Below are positions 36,676 through 48,109 of a stretch of 64,000 nt of DNA, piece by piece; position 1 is the stretch's first letter, and every line of letters begins with the position of its first letter. The stretch is from NCBI GenBank assembly GCA_031841125.1, contig CM063107.1, positions 62,941,814 through 63,005,813 of the forward strand. Direction: 5' to 3'. The stretch comes from Acanthococcus lagerstroemiae (taxonomy: Eukaryota > Arthropoda > Insecta > Hemiptera > Eriococcidae). The notes beneath the pieces are model-generated. The model was not told the DNA's origin. It saw only the letters and a list, made by a program, of their open reading frames with translations, and made no database searches. A program made the translations under genes and the position numbers.

Positions 36676-36901
36676 CAGGGACGTACCGTAGAGTTTTTCC
36701 TGAGGGGGGAGGGGACTGTGAGAGTCCTATGACTCAACTCAAAACTCAATTCCCAAGTATCAAAGCAAAAAACAATCATTTCACTCTTTGGATTTTCCCA
36801 ACTCCGCATGACTGAAATGGTGAATTTTCTCAACTGCTGACTGCCGAGGTAAAAACTCCTGGAGGGGGGGGGGGTAGTCCCCCCAGTTTGGTACGTCCCT
36901 G
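36676..36901. mobile_element. hAT-type MITE, family D, 226 bp, perfect duplication
   Basis: The left end is CAGGGACGTACCGTAGAG and the right end reads CAGGGACGTACCAAACTGG on the other strand. CACAATAC at 36668-36675 and 36902-36909 is a perfect 8-bp duplication. It carries poly-G and poly-C tracts just inside the ends and the shared GACTCAACTCAAAACTCAAT and CCCAAGTATCAAAG motifs. It is nested inside the CACTGGGCG element. Confidence 0.9.
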
Positions 36902-36950
36902 CACAATACACTGGATACGCGCATAACACCACAGTGCACGTCTCATGCGT

Positions 36951-37349
36951 GACCCTCTACATATATTAAAACCCACCCAGTTGTGTTAAAACCAGTTTTC
37001 TGTAGACTTGTCATTAAAGTATTCTCCCTCCTCCTCATGGTTACTTGAATCTTCTCGTGCTCGGTACCCCAATCCACTCGGAACTCGCGGCAAATAATTG
37101 AGTTATGTTCACACCTTCACACTAACTATTCAGCTTGGTTTGAACGTAAAAAAACCACAGTTCGCTGCACGTAAGTGGTTTTTGACCCACTGGGAGGGTT
37201 TTAACATAGATATGTTTTTGGAGCGTTTAATAACTTCTCATAAAATGGGACAAGTCCCACGTAAAAGAACACGTATCCTGCATTCCCAAACACCCAAAAA
37301 GTGAAAATTGATATTCTGACACACTAGGTGGGTTTTAATATAGAGGGTC
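36951..37349. mobile_element. Inverted-repeat MITE, about 400 bp
   Basis: GACCCTCTACATATATTAAA with ACCCACCCAG on the left pairs with GACCCTCTATATTAAAACCC followed by ACCTAG on the other strand of the right end. Arms of about 35 bases enclose non-coding DNA. The target duplication is unresolved. The TATATTAAAACC core resembles the start motif of cluster B at 43.5 kb, but the structure here is clearly two-ended. Confidence 0.6.
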
Positions 37350-37936
37350 TTTCTGCGTTCTACATAGTTTATCATTATTTCCTCGTTTTCTCTGAAGGTC
37401 GCCAGCGGTCGCAGCTGAATGATGGTAGGATTGTTTGATGAATGTTCAAAGAATAAAACTCATTTAGTATATTTTTGGATCGAGTTGAATCAGGATTTTT
37501 CCAATCCATAAAGGAAAGGTATTTGGTAGGGTACCATGGACAGTAATGTTGAACTTAAAATTTATTTTGAGGTTAGAAACGTGAAGTTTCTTTTACAACG
37601 AACGCATTCAAATTGAACTGTATTTATCAAGGAATAAAAATAAAAACATTAAAAAAATTCTACGTCAAGTTCTAGCTTCAGTATCATCATTTGAAACTAC
37701 CCTTCATTTCATCATCTTTTAAAACTGTGTACTTAAATTTTGAAATGTTCAAATTGATACCCAGCTCTGCATTCGAATAATATTTTTTGGGAGATAAGTT
37801 ATGCTGTTTTTAGGTCATCTGATATTGAAGAATAATTATTTCCACCATTTATGTAAATTTGGCTCGCTTCATTTTATGGAGTTTTGGCCGCCTAAAACCA
37901 GCATTTCGCCCAGTGTGTGGCGTCCCTGAGACTAAT

Positions 37937-40200
37937 ATACCTGAATTGACCAGTAAGGTCTTTTAGGCCAATATAACTTTATGTCTTGTATCTTGAGTGT
38001 TCATGTTCTTCATGTTCATGTCTCGTGTTTTTAACATGGGTAATGTTGATTGGCTACCAAAAAGGAGCACTTGTTAGATACATACTTTTAGGGAGGATTA
38101 TCGTGTTACAGCGATTGCTTACATCTGAATTTCTCAAATCTTCTGGAAATCATTTACTTCTGAACCAATTAGCAGGAAAATTGTTTGTGTAAATATCAGA
38201 GAGTACGACAGCATTTAAAAACACAACTATTTTCAATAAGGTTTTTAGTTGCTTTTCAGTAGATGGAAAAGTATGCAGTTTCGGTCTTTTTCAATAACAT
38301 AAAATTGAGAATTAAGAAAAAACGGGTTGCGGCATTGAATTCAGAGTTAAAAATACTTCCAGATTCGTATATTTTTATCTCTGAGCAAAAAACGCGAAAT
38401 TTTGCAGAACAGTGTTTTTTTGATAAATGGCCTTGGAGTTAAGAGCTTTATTTCTCCTGTGAGACGACTAAACGGAAAGCGAATTTTGTCGGGGGGAACG
38501 CCGCCTGCTCTCCCCCAGGTTACGGGCCTACTGAGAGGGTTTCAGCTAAAGGTTTGTAAATATTCTTCGAAGCGAATATGTACTTACATAAACGATAAGT
38601 ATCTTGGCTATGAAAAATATAAAAAATTTGAAGGGAGTCCGCGAGTCAGCCTGCAAAAGTTTTAGAAGTCTTACTACATTTCAAGATGGTATAGCAGGAA
38701 ACAGGAAAATTGGCCAGCGATAAATGTTAATCTAAAACTATTTCTCTGCCCACACGTCCACTATGCCGCCATGTTTCTGAAAAACCTAATCAATTTCCAC
38801 ACCGTATGTCTATTAACAGAGCAATACAAATGGGGACATTGGTTCCAAGAATAGCCTGTGCTTCGTAGAATAAATGTAATATGTATTTCTATCGATGATG
38901 AAATTATACTGGATTAAAACTGAAGTGACATAGAGGCTAGCGAAATTTCTGTGAACAGCCATAGGTATATTACACACGAATATGACGATTCGCGAATGCG
39001 AAGAATTAGTGGAAGATCGATAAATTATTAAACACGTTTTCGATTGATCTTTCATTCCAAAGTTGTACGTATTTTTGCTCGAAACTCTTATATGTATGCG
39101 CAACATCCAGCGACGTCAACAAGTTTAATAGGTTGAATTCTAGAAAACTAAACTGGTTTGATTTCTAGAACGGCCGTGAATTTGGAACTCCGTCGAGCAT
39201 AATCATAAAATTTGAATTGAAATGATACGGTAAACGAATCGCCGATTTCCGCGATTCAATTTTCAAATATTCGTTTCACTGTCAACGTGTCGTCTTTTCG
39301 GTGCCTGCATAAGTAATATTGTCAAGTACAAGGGAAAATACCACCCTCGAAATTTGAGGTGATATGCATGGAGCGTGTGTGGTAACAAGTATAGCTTTTG
39401 GGAACTGAAACCTTTAACATTAAACTGTATGTAGGTAGCTCTTCCTCCTTCTATTTCAAAATTTTTTGTAGATGCGAAAGTGACTCCAAAATTTATTGTG
39501 AAATTGTTCTACAAGCAGGATTCGTTGGCCTGACTTGATATAGCTGCAGAAAATCGCTTTCTGTGGAGACTCGACAAGTCTTGCAGAATTATGAAAACTC
39601 CGTGAGACGCTATTAAGAATATATACCAAAATTCACAGGATTTTGTTCGGATGAAGACTCCCGCCTAAGAGTGTTAAGTGAATGGCCACTGGCTTACACT
39701 TAGCTAATATCTTTCAAGCTGCTGGTTAACTTGGATTCTGACTTGAAGCTAATTTTCTGGCTTCAAATGTGGCTTAATCTTTGCACATGGCTTGACTTTA
39801 GCCACAAGTTACAAAGCTTGCAATTTCTCGCAATTTTAATAAAGTAAAGTGTCAAATGTGCCTCTGCTGCCCTCCTCCGTATCAGTATTGAACCCCCGAA
39901 TCGCGATTAATAATGAATTTCAACCTTCTGCTTTCACTTTTCTCAGCTGAACAAAGAAGGTCCAAAAAAACAACATTTGACACCCGATATCAAAAGATGA
40001 TCCCTTGATGGATTTCAATTTCAAGCCCGTTGCATTTACTTACATACTGAAACATTTCATACTTTCCAATCGGGATAGTTAAATGTACGATAATTTCCTT
40101 TCCAGACACGTTTTCAAAAAATATCAAAAGTTGGTGTGGTCAACATTCAATACTGTAAATTGGGGCTATTTTACACATTTTCCCAGTTTTTTCGCTGGAG
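37937..40200. other. Unique DNA, nothing recognised
   Basis: A lone hAT-like end (CAGTAGGCCCGTAACCTGGG on the minus strand) lies near 38,511-38,530 with no partner or duplication found. A 97-codon minus-strand frame at 38,813-39,106 has no known motif. Confidence 0.4.
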
Positions 40201-40203
40201 TAA

Positions 40204-40643
40204 ATGGACGAATTTCAGCATCTAGCTTATCAACGTATCACAGTTGAGCCACCAAAACCTCGAACAGACATTCCACAGTGCAAAAGGTGCCAAGATTCTT
40301 TGGACATACGAAAAATGACTGCACTCTCCCGCCAAAGTGTGTTAAGTGCGGAAGCTCGTACTTGACAGCAGAGTGCACTAAAGCTCCGAATATTTCACCA
40401 TTCTGTGCAAACTGCAGTGTAAAACATCTTGCAAGTTGGCGCACCTGTCCAGTGTACAAAGACCTACTCAAGCCATCAAAGTCTCAAATCAAGTTATCCC
40501 AGACTGCAGCTCGTCATCTTGGTACCATCGAGCCAACTCTATCATACAGCCAAACAACTCAAGACAAGGCCCTTGCAGACCATTCTCACCTTGTCAATAA
40601 AATTAAGGAACCTGTACCCAGCACTAGAAAAATTTTTTTTTGA
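40204..40643 (+). pseudogene. LINE ORF1 3' part, zinc-knuckle Gag-like protein
   Basis: From the ATG at 40204 the frame reads PPKPRTDIPQCKRCQ, then a one-base frameshift at about 40,293 leads into RFFGHTKNDC, CVKCGSSYLTAECTK and CANCSVKHLASWRTCP, three successive zinc knuckles. These bind nucleic acid in the LINE ribonucleoprotein. Full-length Jockey ORF1 proteins are several hundred residues. Only about 145 remain here, so this is the C-terminal part. Confidence 0.85.
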
Positions 40644-40735
40644 TCTACTCACTAATCTTTCAAATAGGCTAGAAAAACTTGAGAATAGCAACTCTGGCTA
40701 CCAAATAGTCAGATCAAAGATCCAAAATAGTAAAA

Positions 40736-43360
40736 ATGGCGCATAATCTTCGCATAATAACCTGGAACGCCAACGGACTAACACGGAGGCAGCACGAATT
40801 AGAACACTTCCTTCATTCAGAGAAAATAGATGTGGCTCTTATCTCGGAGACTCATCTCACTTCATGGCCATTTGTCAGAATTCGAGGCTACTCTCTCCTC
40901 AGCTGTCCCCACCGTGGTAATCGCTCCAGGGGGTGGCCATTCTTCTGCGAAGCCACATCCCTCATTTTGAGTCAGCTCGTCTCCAGCTAGACTCCTACCA
41001 GGTACTTGGAATTACAGTTCAGTTCCCCTCGCACTCTCTGACATTGGCACCGATTTGTTGTCCAACACGCTATAGACTGACGTGTAATGACTTTTACAGC
41101 ATATTTTCTCAGCTTGGGGCAAGATTCATCCTCGGAGGAGATTATAATGCTAAGCAAACCTTCTGGGGATCCAGATTGAATAATCCAAAAGGACGTGAAT
41201 TCTTCACATCCATCAGTACCATCAATATGGAAGTTGCAACGTCTCGAAAGCCCACCTATTGGCCAACAGATTCGAACAAACTCCCGGACTTACTTGACTT
41301 TTACATTCTCCGTGGAGCGCCAACTTCTCATATCTGGGTAGAAAATATTCTAGATTTGACATCCGATCATGTTCCAGTCCTGCTAACTATCAACTCCGAG
41401 ATAGTTCAACGACCAGCCAAGCAACTTCTCTACAATAAATCGACTGACTGGGATATGTTTCGAGAAATCGTCAATACTCAGCTCCAGATTCATCGCCCTC
41501 GCTCCAAATACGAAATTGATAAACTCGTGGAGAATGTCACTACTTTGCTGCAAACTGCAGCAAAAGAAGCAACTCCTCCATCCAAGGTAAGAGTAATTAC
41601 TTTCCCAGAAGAAATAAGAGGCATAGTTCCTCTCAAACGCAAGGCTCGCAAGCCATGGCATCGCACTAGACTGCCTTGTGATAAAACTGTCTTAAACAAG
41701 CTGACTCGAGATCTCACTTGTCGCATCAGTGACTACAAGAATTTAGAATTCCGCCGGTACGTTGCGCAGCTTGACTCTACAGCCAAGTCAGACAACACCC
41801 TGTGGAAAGCTTGCAAACGTATCCGCTCACCGCAAACACAGACTCCACCCCTTCGAGCACCAACTGGCGGATGGGCTCGCAGTGATGAAGAAGTTGCTGC
41901 AGTCTTTGCCGCTCAACATTTACGCTAAATGACATGCCAACCCAAATTCGATGTAATCCTGTACCAGTGGACTTCGCCAAGCCTATCGGCTCCTTCGGTC
42001 CCAAGCAAGTGGCTAAGCAATATGCTAAAAAGAAGAAGGCTCCAGGATGTGACCTTCTAACAAGCCAACTTCTTCGTGAGCTGCCAGATAAAGCCATACT
42101 ACAACTGACAACAATATTCAATGCAGTATTGGAATTACGCTACTTTCCCACAGCGTGGAAGCGAGCGAACGTAATTATGATCTGCAAGCCCGACAAAGCC
42201 AAGGACACTCCATCCTCATGCCGGCCAATCTCACTCTACCCGTACTTGGCAAGCTGTTCGAAAAGCTACTCCTTCACAAACTGGAACCAATTATCGAACA
42301 AAACAATCTGATACTGTCTTTCCAGTTTCGATTTCGTCGTAAGCATTCGACGATCTATCAAGCTTTATCAGTGCTCCATAAAGCCAGAGCAGCAGTAGAG
42401 AAACGTAAATTCTGCTGCGCTGTGTTCCTCGATGTGGCTCAGGCTTTCGACAGAGTCTGGCACGAGGGCCTGCTTCACAAACTCCAGATAGTCCTACCGC
42501 TATCATACTGTCAGCTTCTGCAGTCATACCGGACCAACACACAATTTCGAGTACAGTCTGGCTGTGCACATTCTCCGTGGAATCCAGTACAGACTGGCGT
42601 ACCTCAGAGCAGTGTACTGGGACCAATTCTCTATGTATTATACACAGCTGATATACCGGCATCGCCCACTGTATCCAACTCGGTCTTTGCTGATGATACA
42701 GCACGTTTATCAACATCACCAGACCTAGCAGATGCCAGCCAAGCAGTTCAAACTCACTTGGATCGTATCTTTGATTGGGCTGATTGCTGGAAAATCAGGA
42801 TTAACCCGACCAAGTCGGCACATATAAATTTTACTATGCGCCACTCACTCGATCTTCCCCTCTTTGCCCGTGGTAAAATAATTCCCACAAAAGAGGAAGT
42901 CAAGTACCTTGGGCTCCACTTCGATCGGCATCTTACTTGGTCAGCTCACATCAAAGCCAAACGCGAACTACTCCGAAAGGAAGTCAAGTCTTATAATTGG
43001 CTACATGGTCCTCGTTCTACACTTTCGCTGGAGAATAAGAGGCTCCTTTATCTCTCTGTTCTCAAACTCATATCTGGCTCTATGGACTCCAAACTGTGGG
43101 GAATAGCCAGAGCCTCTAATATTAGGAAAATGCAACAGCGACAGAATACAATTCTTCGCACCATCACAAACGCCTATCGCTACACTCGGAATGACGACAT
43201 CCGGGGAGATCTTCAAATCCCTACAGTTGCAGAGGAAATAACTCAACTCACAGATAAATACGAACTTTGTCTTTACTCTCATGTCAATACTACGGTCCTA
43301 GAGTTGTTAGATAACTCGTGCAGCTATCGTCGCCTGAAACGTCCGCGCTATTTATTTTAA
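40736..43360 (+). pseudogene. LINE ORF2: endonuclease and reverse transcriptase
   Basis: The product would nick target DNA and copy the element's RNA at the nick. The endonuclease blocks visible are WNANGL at the N-terminus, ISETHL with its catalytic Glu, GGDYNAK, and TSDHVPV (41,358-41,378) with the Asp-His pair. RT blocks are AFDRVWHEGLLHKL, QSSVLGPILYVLYTADIP (usually QGS) and VFADDTARLSTS with both catalytic Asp kept. Three frameshifts break it: in a G run at about 40,930, at about 41,924 and at about 42,233. The last piece, 42,155-43,360, is 401 codons long. The C-terminus SCSYRRLKRPRYLF matches Jockey ORF2 ends. Confidence 0.9.
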
Positions 43361-43476
43361 CCTTTAAATTTATTGTGTTCACTGTCCTACGTACTTTTAA
43401 TTGTATAACCCGCTACTCTCCCGAATCATAGGTATTACTTAATACTCTAATTGTAGTAGATTGTAATAAATATATA

Positions 43477-44465
43477 TCTCCCTATATATTAAAAACCAAA
43501 ACTCCCCTCCCCCCTTCCTGGGAAAAAAACTCCAAGGAGCCTGATATCTAAATCCCGGCCTTCGTCTAAGACATAACAGATATAATAAGACATAAAGAGA
43601 CATATAATGACATAACTCTCTATATATTAAAAATCAAAACTCCTCCCCCCTCTTCGAAAAAGAAACTCCAAGGAGCCTGATATCTAAATCCCGGCCTTCA
43701 TCTAAGACATAACAGACATAATAAGACATAAAAAGACATATAATGACATAACTCTCTATATATTAAAAACCAAAACTGCCCCCCCCTAGAAAAAAAAACT
43801 CCAAGGAGCCTGATATCTAAATCACGGCCTTTGTCTAAGACATATAACAGATATAATAAGACATAAAAAGACATATAATGACATAATTACCCATACTGCG
43901 GGTTGCCTACCTAAAAATCAGAAAAACTGCAGTGGCAGATCAGCTACTTTCAAGGACATAATCTGTTTTAACATAAAAGATCTCCACGTTTTAAGACATA
44001 ACCGACATGATAAGACATCTCTCTATACATTAAAAACCGAAACTCCCCCCCGGCCTTTGTCAAGAACATAACAGACATAAAAGACATATAATGACATAAA
44101 TATACTAATAATGACATAATTACCCATACTGCGGGTTGCCTACCTAAAAATCAGAAAAATTGCATGGGCAGATCAGCTACTTTCAAGGACATATAATCTG
44201 TTTTAAACATAAAAGCGCCAAGTTTTAAGACATAACCGACATAATAAGACATATGACATATATAACTACCCATAATCTCCAGGATCTCAAATCGCTGCGG
44301 GTTGCCTACCCTGCCCCTTAATTGCTCAATTTTCCAGGGGTAGCCTACCCTTAGGAGGGGGTTCATGGTTGTGGAGGAAGCTTCTAAATGGGGAGGAGGG
44401 CCCCTGTGGGGGCGTGGTCTGTGGTCGGAGATGGAGGCCCTAGGTGGGGCAGGCCTACTACAAAA
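43477..44465. mobile_element. Helitron-like repeat cluster B
   Basis: Tandem units of about 137-139 bases start TCT(C/T)CCTATATATTAAAAA or CTCTCTATATATTAAAAA at about 43,477, 43,617 and 43,753, with a further start at 44,018. Each has CTCCAAGGAGCCTGATATCT and runs of AAGACATAACAGATATAATA. A second module, ACTGCGGGTTGCCTACCTAA with GAAAAA(C/T)TGCA, occurs at about 43,896 and 44,130, and the GGGTAGCCTACCC module near 44,335 matches cluster A at 6.1-6.5 kb. The TC start is Helitron-like. No Rep/helicase sequence is present. Confidence 0.5.
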
Positions 44466-44532
44466 TTGGATAAAGGTCTTTTTTTTCTCTTTTTTTTTTT
44501 TAACTTATCAATTCTAGTAGAGACGCTGGGAG

Positions 44533-44836
44533 AGACCTTTTAGATAATATAGAAACGGCTCTTAGTGATAAAAATTATGTAGTTTGGGTTGATATCAGTC
44601 TTAGCCAACATACGGAGAATAAGTTAAGTGGCAACTTGATTACAAGTAGTAGTACGAGGAGGTACTACTGCGGTTTTTTCTTCTTTGCCAATAAATATCA
44701 AACAGTGAATAAATTGAAAATATCCGAATTAATGATTCTTTTTTTACCACCTGCTGAGTTGCCACTCCACTTATTCTCCATATGTGTGCCAAGTATTTTT
44801 CATCACTAAGCGCAGTTTATGTTATCTATAAGGTCT
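44533..44836. mobile_element. MITE with arms of about 105 bp
   Basis: AGACCTTTTAGATAATATAG at the left pairs with AGACCTTATAGATAACATAA on the other strand at the right. The arms continue through GCTCTTAGTGAT and GCGCTTAGTGAT to GGAGAATAAGTTAAGTGGCA and GGAGAATAAGTGGAGTGGCA. The central loop is about 100 bp. The RNA would form a long hairpin. The target duplication is unresolved. Confidence 0.75.
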
Positions 44837-47800
44837 ATGGTATTGGGGAAAACCGATAAATTGAAGATTTTATTTCTAGAAAAGATGCCCTGGCAAAATT
44901 AGTATTTATTTATAAAAAACGTCATTGAAACAAACTCTAGAATTAACTCACGTGCTTTAGCGAGCATCACGCATATTTATCACCTAATTAGAGGTTCATT
45001 ACAGCTATTTTAATTGGAAATTATAAAATACATCGCGTTGAAATTTTAGATGTGTACAAACTTTTTGGCAGACGGGAGTCTCGTATGATTATTTTGCGTT
45101 GTATTTTCTTAGTGCACAAAATTTCAAAAACTGTAATTACTGACTGTAAAACACAGTATGATAAGCATTCGCGTGAGTTTTTCCATTTTTTAAATGCTTA
45201 TCCTTGATTGAATATTCCCGTAAATGTGTGCATGTGTGTGAGTATTTACGCTGCTTTGAATTGGACCGCCCGAAGGTGTATGATTAAGCGCGAAAGTTGA
45301 ATAATTACAGGCAACTAAGAGTTAATTTTAAAAATGAAAAGTCGAAAAATATTACAAATTGCCCTTTTATGTCGGGCTGGTGGTTTTCCACCTCGTTATT
45401 ACGTCTATTTTCAAACATAATGCTCTTTATATTTTCAGCAGTGTTTTTTTCTCTTTTAATTAGCCGTTTTTCTCACACATTATTTTTATGTTGGATATTA
45501 AAGAAATATTTTAAATATTTTCGAACGTGTAGTATGAGGTGCACTTGAGAAGGAACCTATTGCGCTGCACACATCGTACTAATGGTTCTGGCTTCCCTTC
45601 TTCCGTGGACAGTTTTCCCTGTTTCTTGATTTTAGCAATAATAACACCAAGCAGGTATGCATTCTTCTTAATAAGGAAAATATTACCCAAATGAGTCTTG
45701 GAAATATGATATCAACAGCCTCAATTAGGTTTTCAAAAGTCGGTGCTTCTGAAAAATTAAAAAACTCATATTTCGATAACTCCTAGCTTAGTAATGATGA
45801 TGATGAAATTCGCATGTTGCAAACATTTCTAGTTGTCCTCTGTTTGAAATGCTCAGTGGCTTACCATGCATTCCGTTTAAAAATTAGTTACTGAGTAACC
45901 TCATGCTGAAGTTTAAAGCAGAACATAAAGCTGATCTAGCCAACTGGATTCACAAATTATCAAGGTAACAATGTAAGCGAGATGAAAAACACTGAGGAGG
46001 ACATACGAGTGAGTGTTGGTAATATTGGGCTGCATAGTGGCCAAGGAGCAAGGCTCCACTGCGTGGTTGAAAATTTTCCTACAAAATATATTAGCTACTG
46101 TTTTAGAAGAATATTTCATTGTGTCATACATCTTGCCGAGTAGTTACTGTTGAGTTTGTAGACGTAAGTGCCAACCTGCCTACCTCTTTTAAATTAGAAC
46201 TTAGATGCATACGGTTAAACCCCATATGTATAGAGCTATAGGCAGATAGATAGAAAGACAGATCAACAGACGAATCTAAAGATCGACTACCTGGCTTTCT
46301 TACCGCTGTTAACATGCAAACAGACAGACAGACTGGCCGGCTAGACCAACCAGTCTGTTAGTAACAGTTTGCCTTGAGTGCAAGCCTGTCTAGTAAACTG
46401 TTGGCCAGATTATACACAGACCTCAGTCATGAGTCAGCTAGTCAGATAGACAGACCTCCAGCTGGCTATCTATTTATATTAGTCAGTTAGCTATTGGGAT
46501 TCACAAATCCGGCGAACGAAACCCCGCAATTGGTTTGCAAATTATTTTAAGGAAAATTTATTACGCAACGGGGGAGAAAAGGGAGCGTTTCCACGGTGTG
46601 AACTGTAATCGCTCGAATGGCGTCGCTTCCTTCGAGACCTTATTCATAGTATTTCTTTTAAAATGTACTCAAGAGTAGCACTGGTCAAACCATCATGCAT
46701 GAACTAGTGACACTAATTAGTGTAGCAGGATGTTTCTCACACTTCCAGAAGTGATAAGCTATTTGAAAAGGCTAACGTTCAAGCCAGCACCAAATGACCT
46801 TCACTGATACAGCTAAGGGATAAAGCTAACAGTTGAAGTCAGTGGATGGCTAGTCAATGACTCATGCTTAAGGGCTGAAATTCGAACAGCCAATGACTAA
46901 AAGTTGAAAGCTAAAGGCTAATTCCTTTATTGCGAAGGGCGATAAACACAAACCTAAACGTGCAAAAACGGATTAGGTTCAGAAGATCAGATGTTCAGAA
47001 TTCAGGAATGACGAAACGCCAACCGGACAGAGCCGGATTAGGTTTTCATTAGCAATTCAATAAAAACTAACGGATTCGCTAATATTTACTCTTCAATAGC
47101 TAAGCTAACAGCTAGCTGATCTTGACCAAAATTGCTTGGCTAGTGGCTTTAAGCTAAGCCTAATAGCTAAGTTCATTACTTCTGCACACTTCGCCTTTTT
47201 AAAAGGCTGACGTCATAATCAGTTTGAGCAGATTAACAATACTAAAAATGCTGTATCATATTAAAGATTCTTTTTTCTCAGTACCCATTAATAATTTTTT
47301 TTTCTTACAATTTTTCGAAATTATATCATCGTAGGGAAGTTTATCTATGGAATTTTCAATGTTTTGGTTGCTCTGTCCAAAAAAGGATGCTATCTACATG
47401 CTTGGTTACCGACATCAGTCAGATACTTGCTATTTACTTGTTTTGGTTGTTTTACAGGCCATCAAGACATCCTGATTATTTGGTAGGATCTAGTAGGGGC
47501 ATTCTCAGGTGAATTTTGTTCTTTTTGGGCAGTTGGTGTGCCCTGGGACAGGCCCCAGCAACGTTTGTATGCGGCCGGTCTGTTCCAATTCTGGTATTTC
47601 TGTTTTGTGCGTGTGTTTTTTTTCGGGGGAGGGGTTGTCGGTTTAGTCTCCGCAGATATTTTTTCAACTGGCCCGGCCTGGGACCCTCTAGTCCCGGTCT
47701 CTTCAATTTATTTTTCTCTAATTAATCACGTCTTTTTGGTCTGCAGGGTTCCTAGAGCCCTGCCCTTCGGTTCTTTCTCTTTGCGGCTATTAAACTAATA

Positions 47801-48100
47801 TTTTTCGTCCTGATTTTGAAGATAAACTAGGAAAATTAATTAATGAATCAATATCCTTTGATACTTGACAGTGATAATTGTAAAAAATAACGAATTTTGG
47901 GGTAAGAAGTTATACAATTTTGTTATAAGCTTTAGTTCAGATTCGGAACCGATACAATTTTATTCTGCTTTGCAACTTAAGAAAACAGAAACATGATCAT
48001 TTCCGAATTCTAAAGAATAAACCAAAGACTTACAGAATTGGTGACAGCATAACGACTTTTGTACTTCATTATTCTCATGGAAACGAGTATCATTTTGGAT
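44837..48100. other. Unique and low-complexity DNA, no gene
   Basis: A degenerate AGACAGA/CTAGCC-rich stretch lies at 46,240-46,500 and an AGCTAA-rich stretch at 46,790-47,200. The GC-richer segment at 47,470-47,800 has overlapping open frames on both strands but no recognisable protein. It could be the 5' part of an element, but I see no proof. Confidence 0.4.
46790..47200. repeat. Degenerate AGCTAA/GCTAAG repeats
   Basis: Short units such as AGCTAACAG, GGCTAGT and AAGCTAAGCCTAATAGCTAA recur at irregular spacing. Similar sequence is present near 39,690-39,800 and 21,000-21,100. This is low-complexity repeat DNA without coding signal. Confidence 0.45.
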
Positions 48101-48109
48101 ACAATAGTA

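Larger units (their letters stand above)
35751..37915. mobile_element. CACTGGGCG-ended element nested in the MITE
   Basis: CACTGGGCGAAATCGTGATT at the left and, on the other strand, CACTGGGCGAAATGCTGGTT at the right form inverted ends that continue to (C/T)TAG(A/G)CGGCCA over about 33 bases. The flanks include CGTCCC on both sides (ACGTCCCA and GCGTCCCT), which hints at a duplicated target inside the MITE, but the exact boundary is uncertain by a few bases. No transposase is recognisable. Two further elements are inserted within. Confidence 0.65.
35434..37928. mobile_element. hAT-type MITE expanded to 2.5 kb by nested insertions
   Basis: The left terminus CAGGGACGAAAATAAG and the right terminus ending CGTCCCTG are flanked by AGACTAAT at 35426-35433 and 37929-37936, a perfect 8-bp duplication. 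The element's own sequence (TTGGAAAAATC, TTGATACTTGGGAATTTTGA, GAGTCAGTTGG) is seen only in the first 315 bases. It is then broken by an insertion at about 35751-37915, and only the last about 13 bases remain on the right. It is related to family D. Confidence 0.85.
40204..43475 (+). mobile_element. Jockey-clade LINE, 5'-truncated
   Basis: A 3.3-kb plus-strand copy holds the end of ORF1 (three CCHC zinc knuckles), then ORF2 with AP-endonuclease and reverse transcriptase, then a short 3' untranslated segment. The order, the zinc knuckles and blocks such as WNANGLTRRQHELEHFLHSE place it in the Jockey clade. Most of ORF1 is missing, consistent with 5' truncation during target-primed integration. 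Only a handful of frameshifts separate it from an open ORF2, so it is younger than the other LINEs here. It ends in TAATAAATATATAT next to cluster B. Confidence 0.9.
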
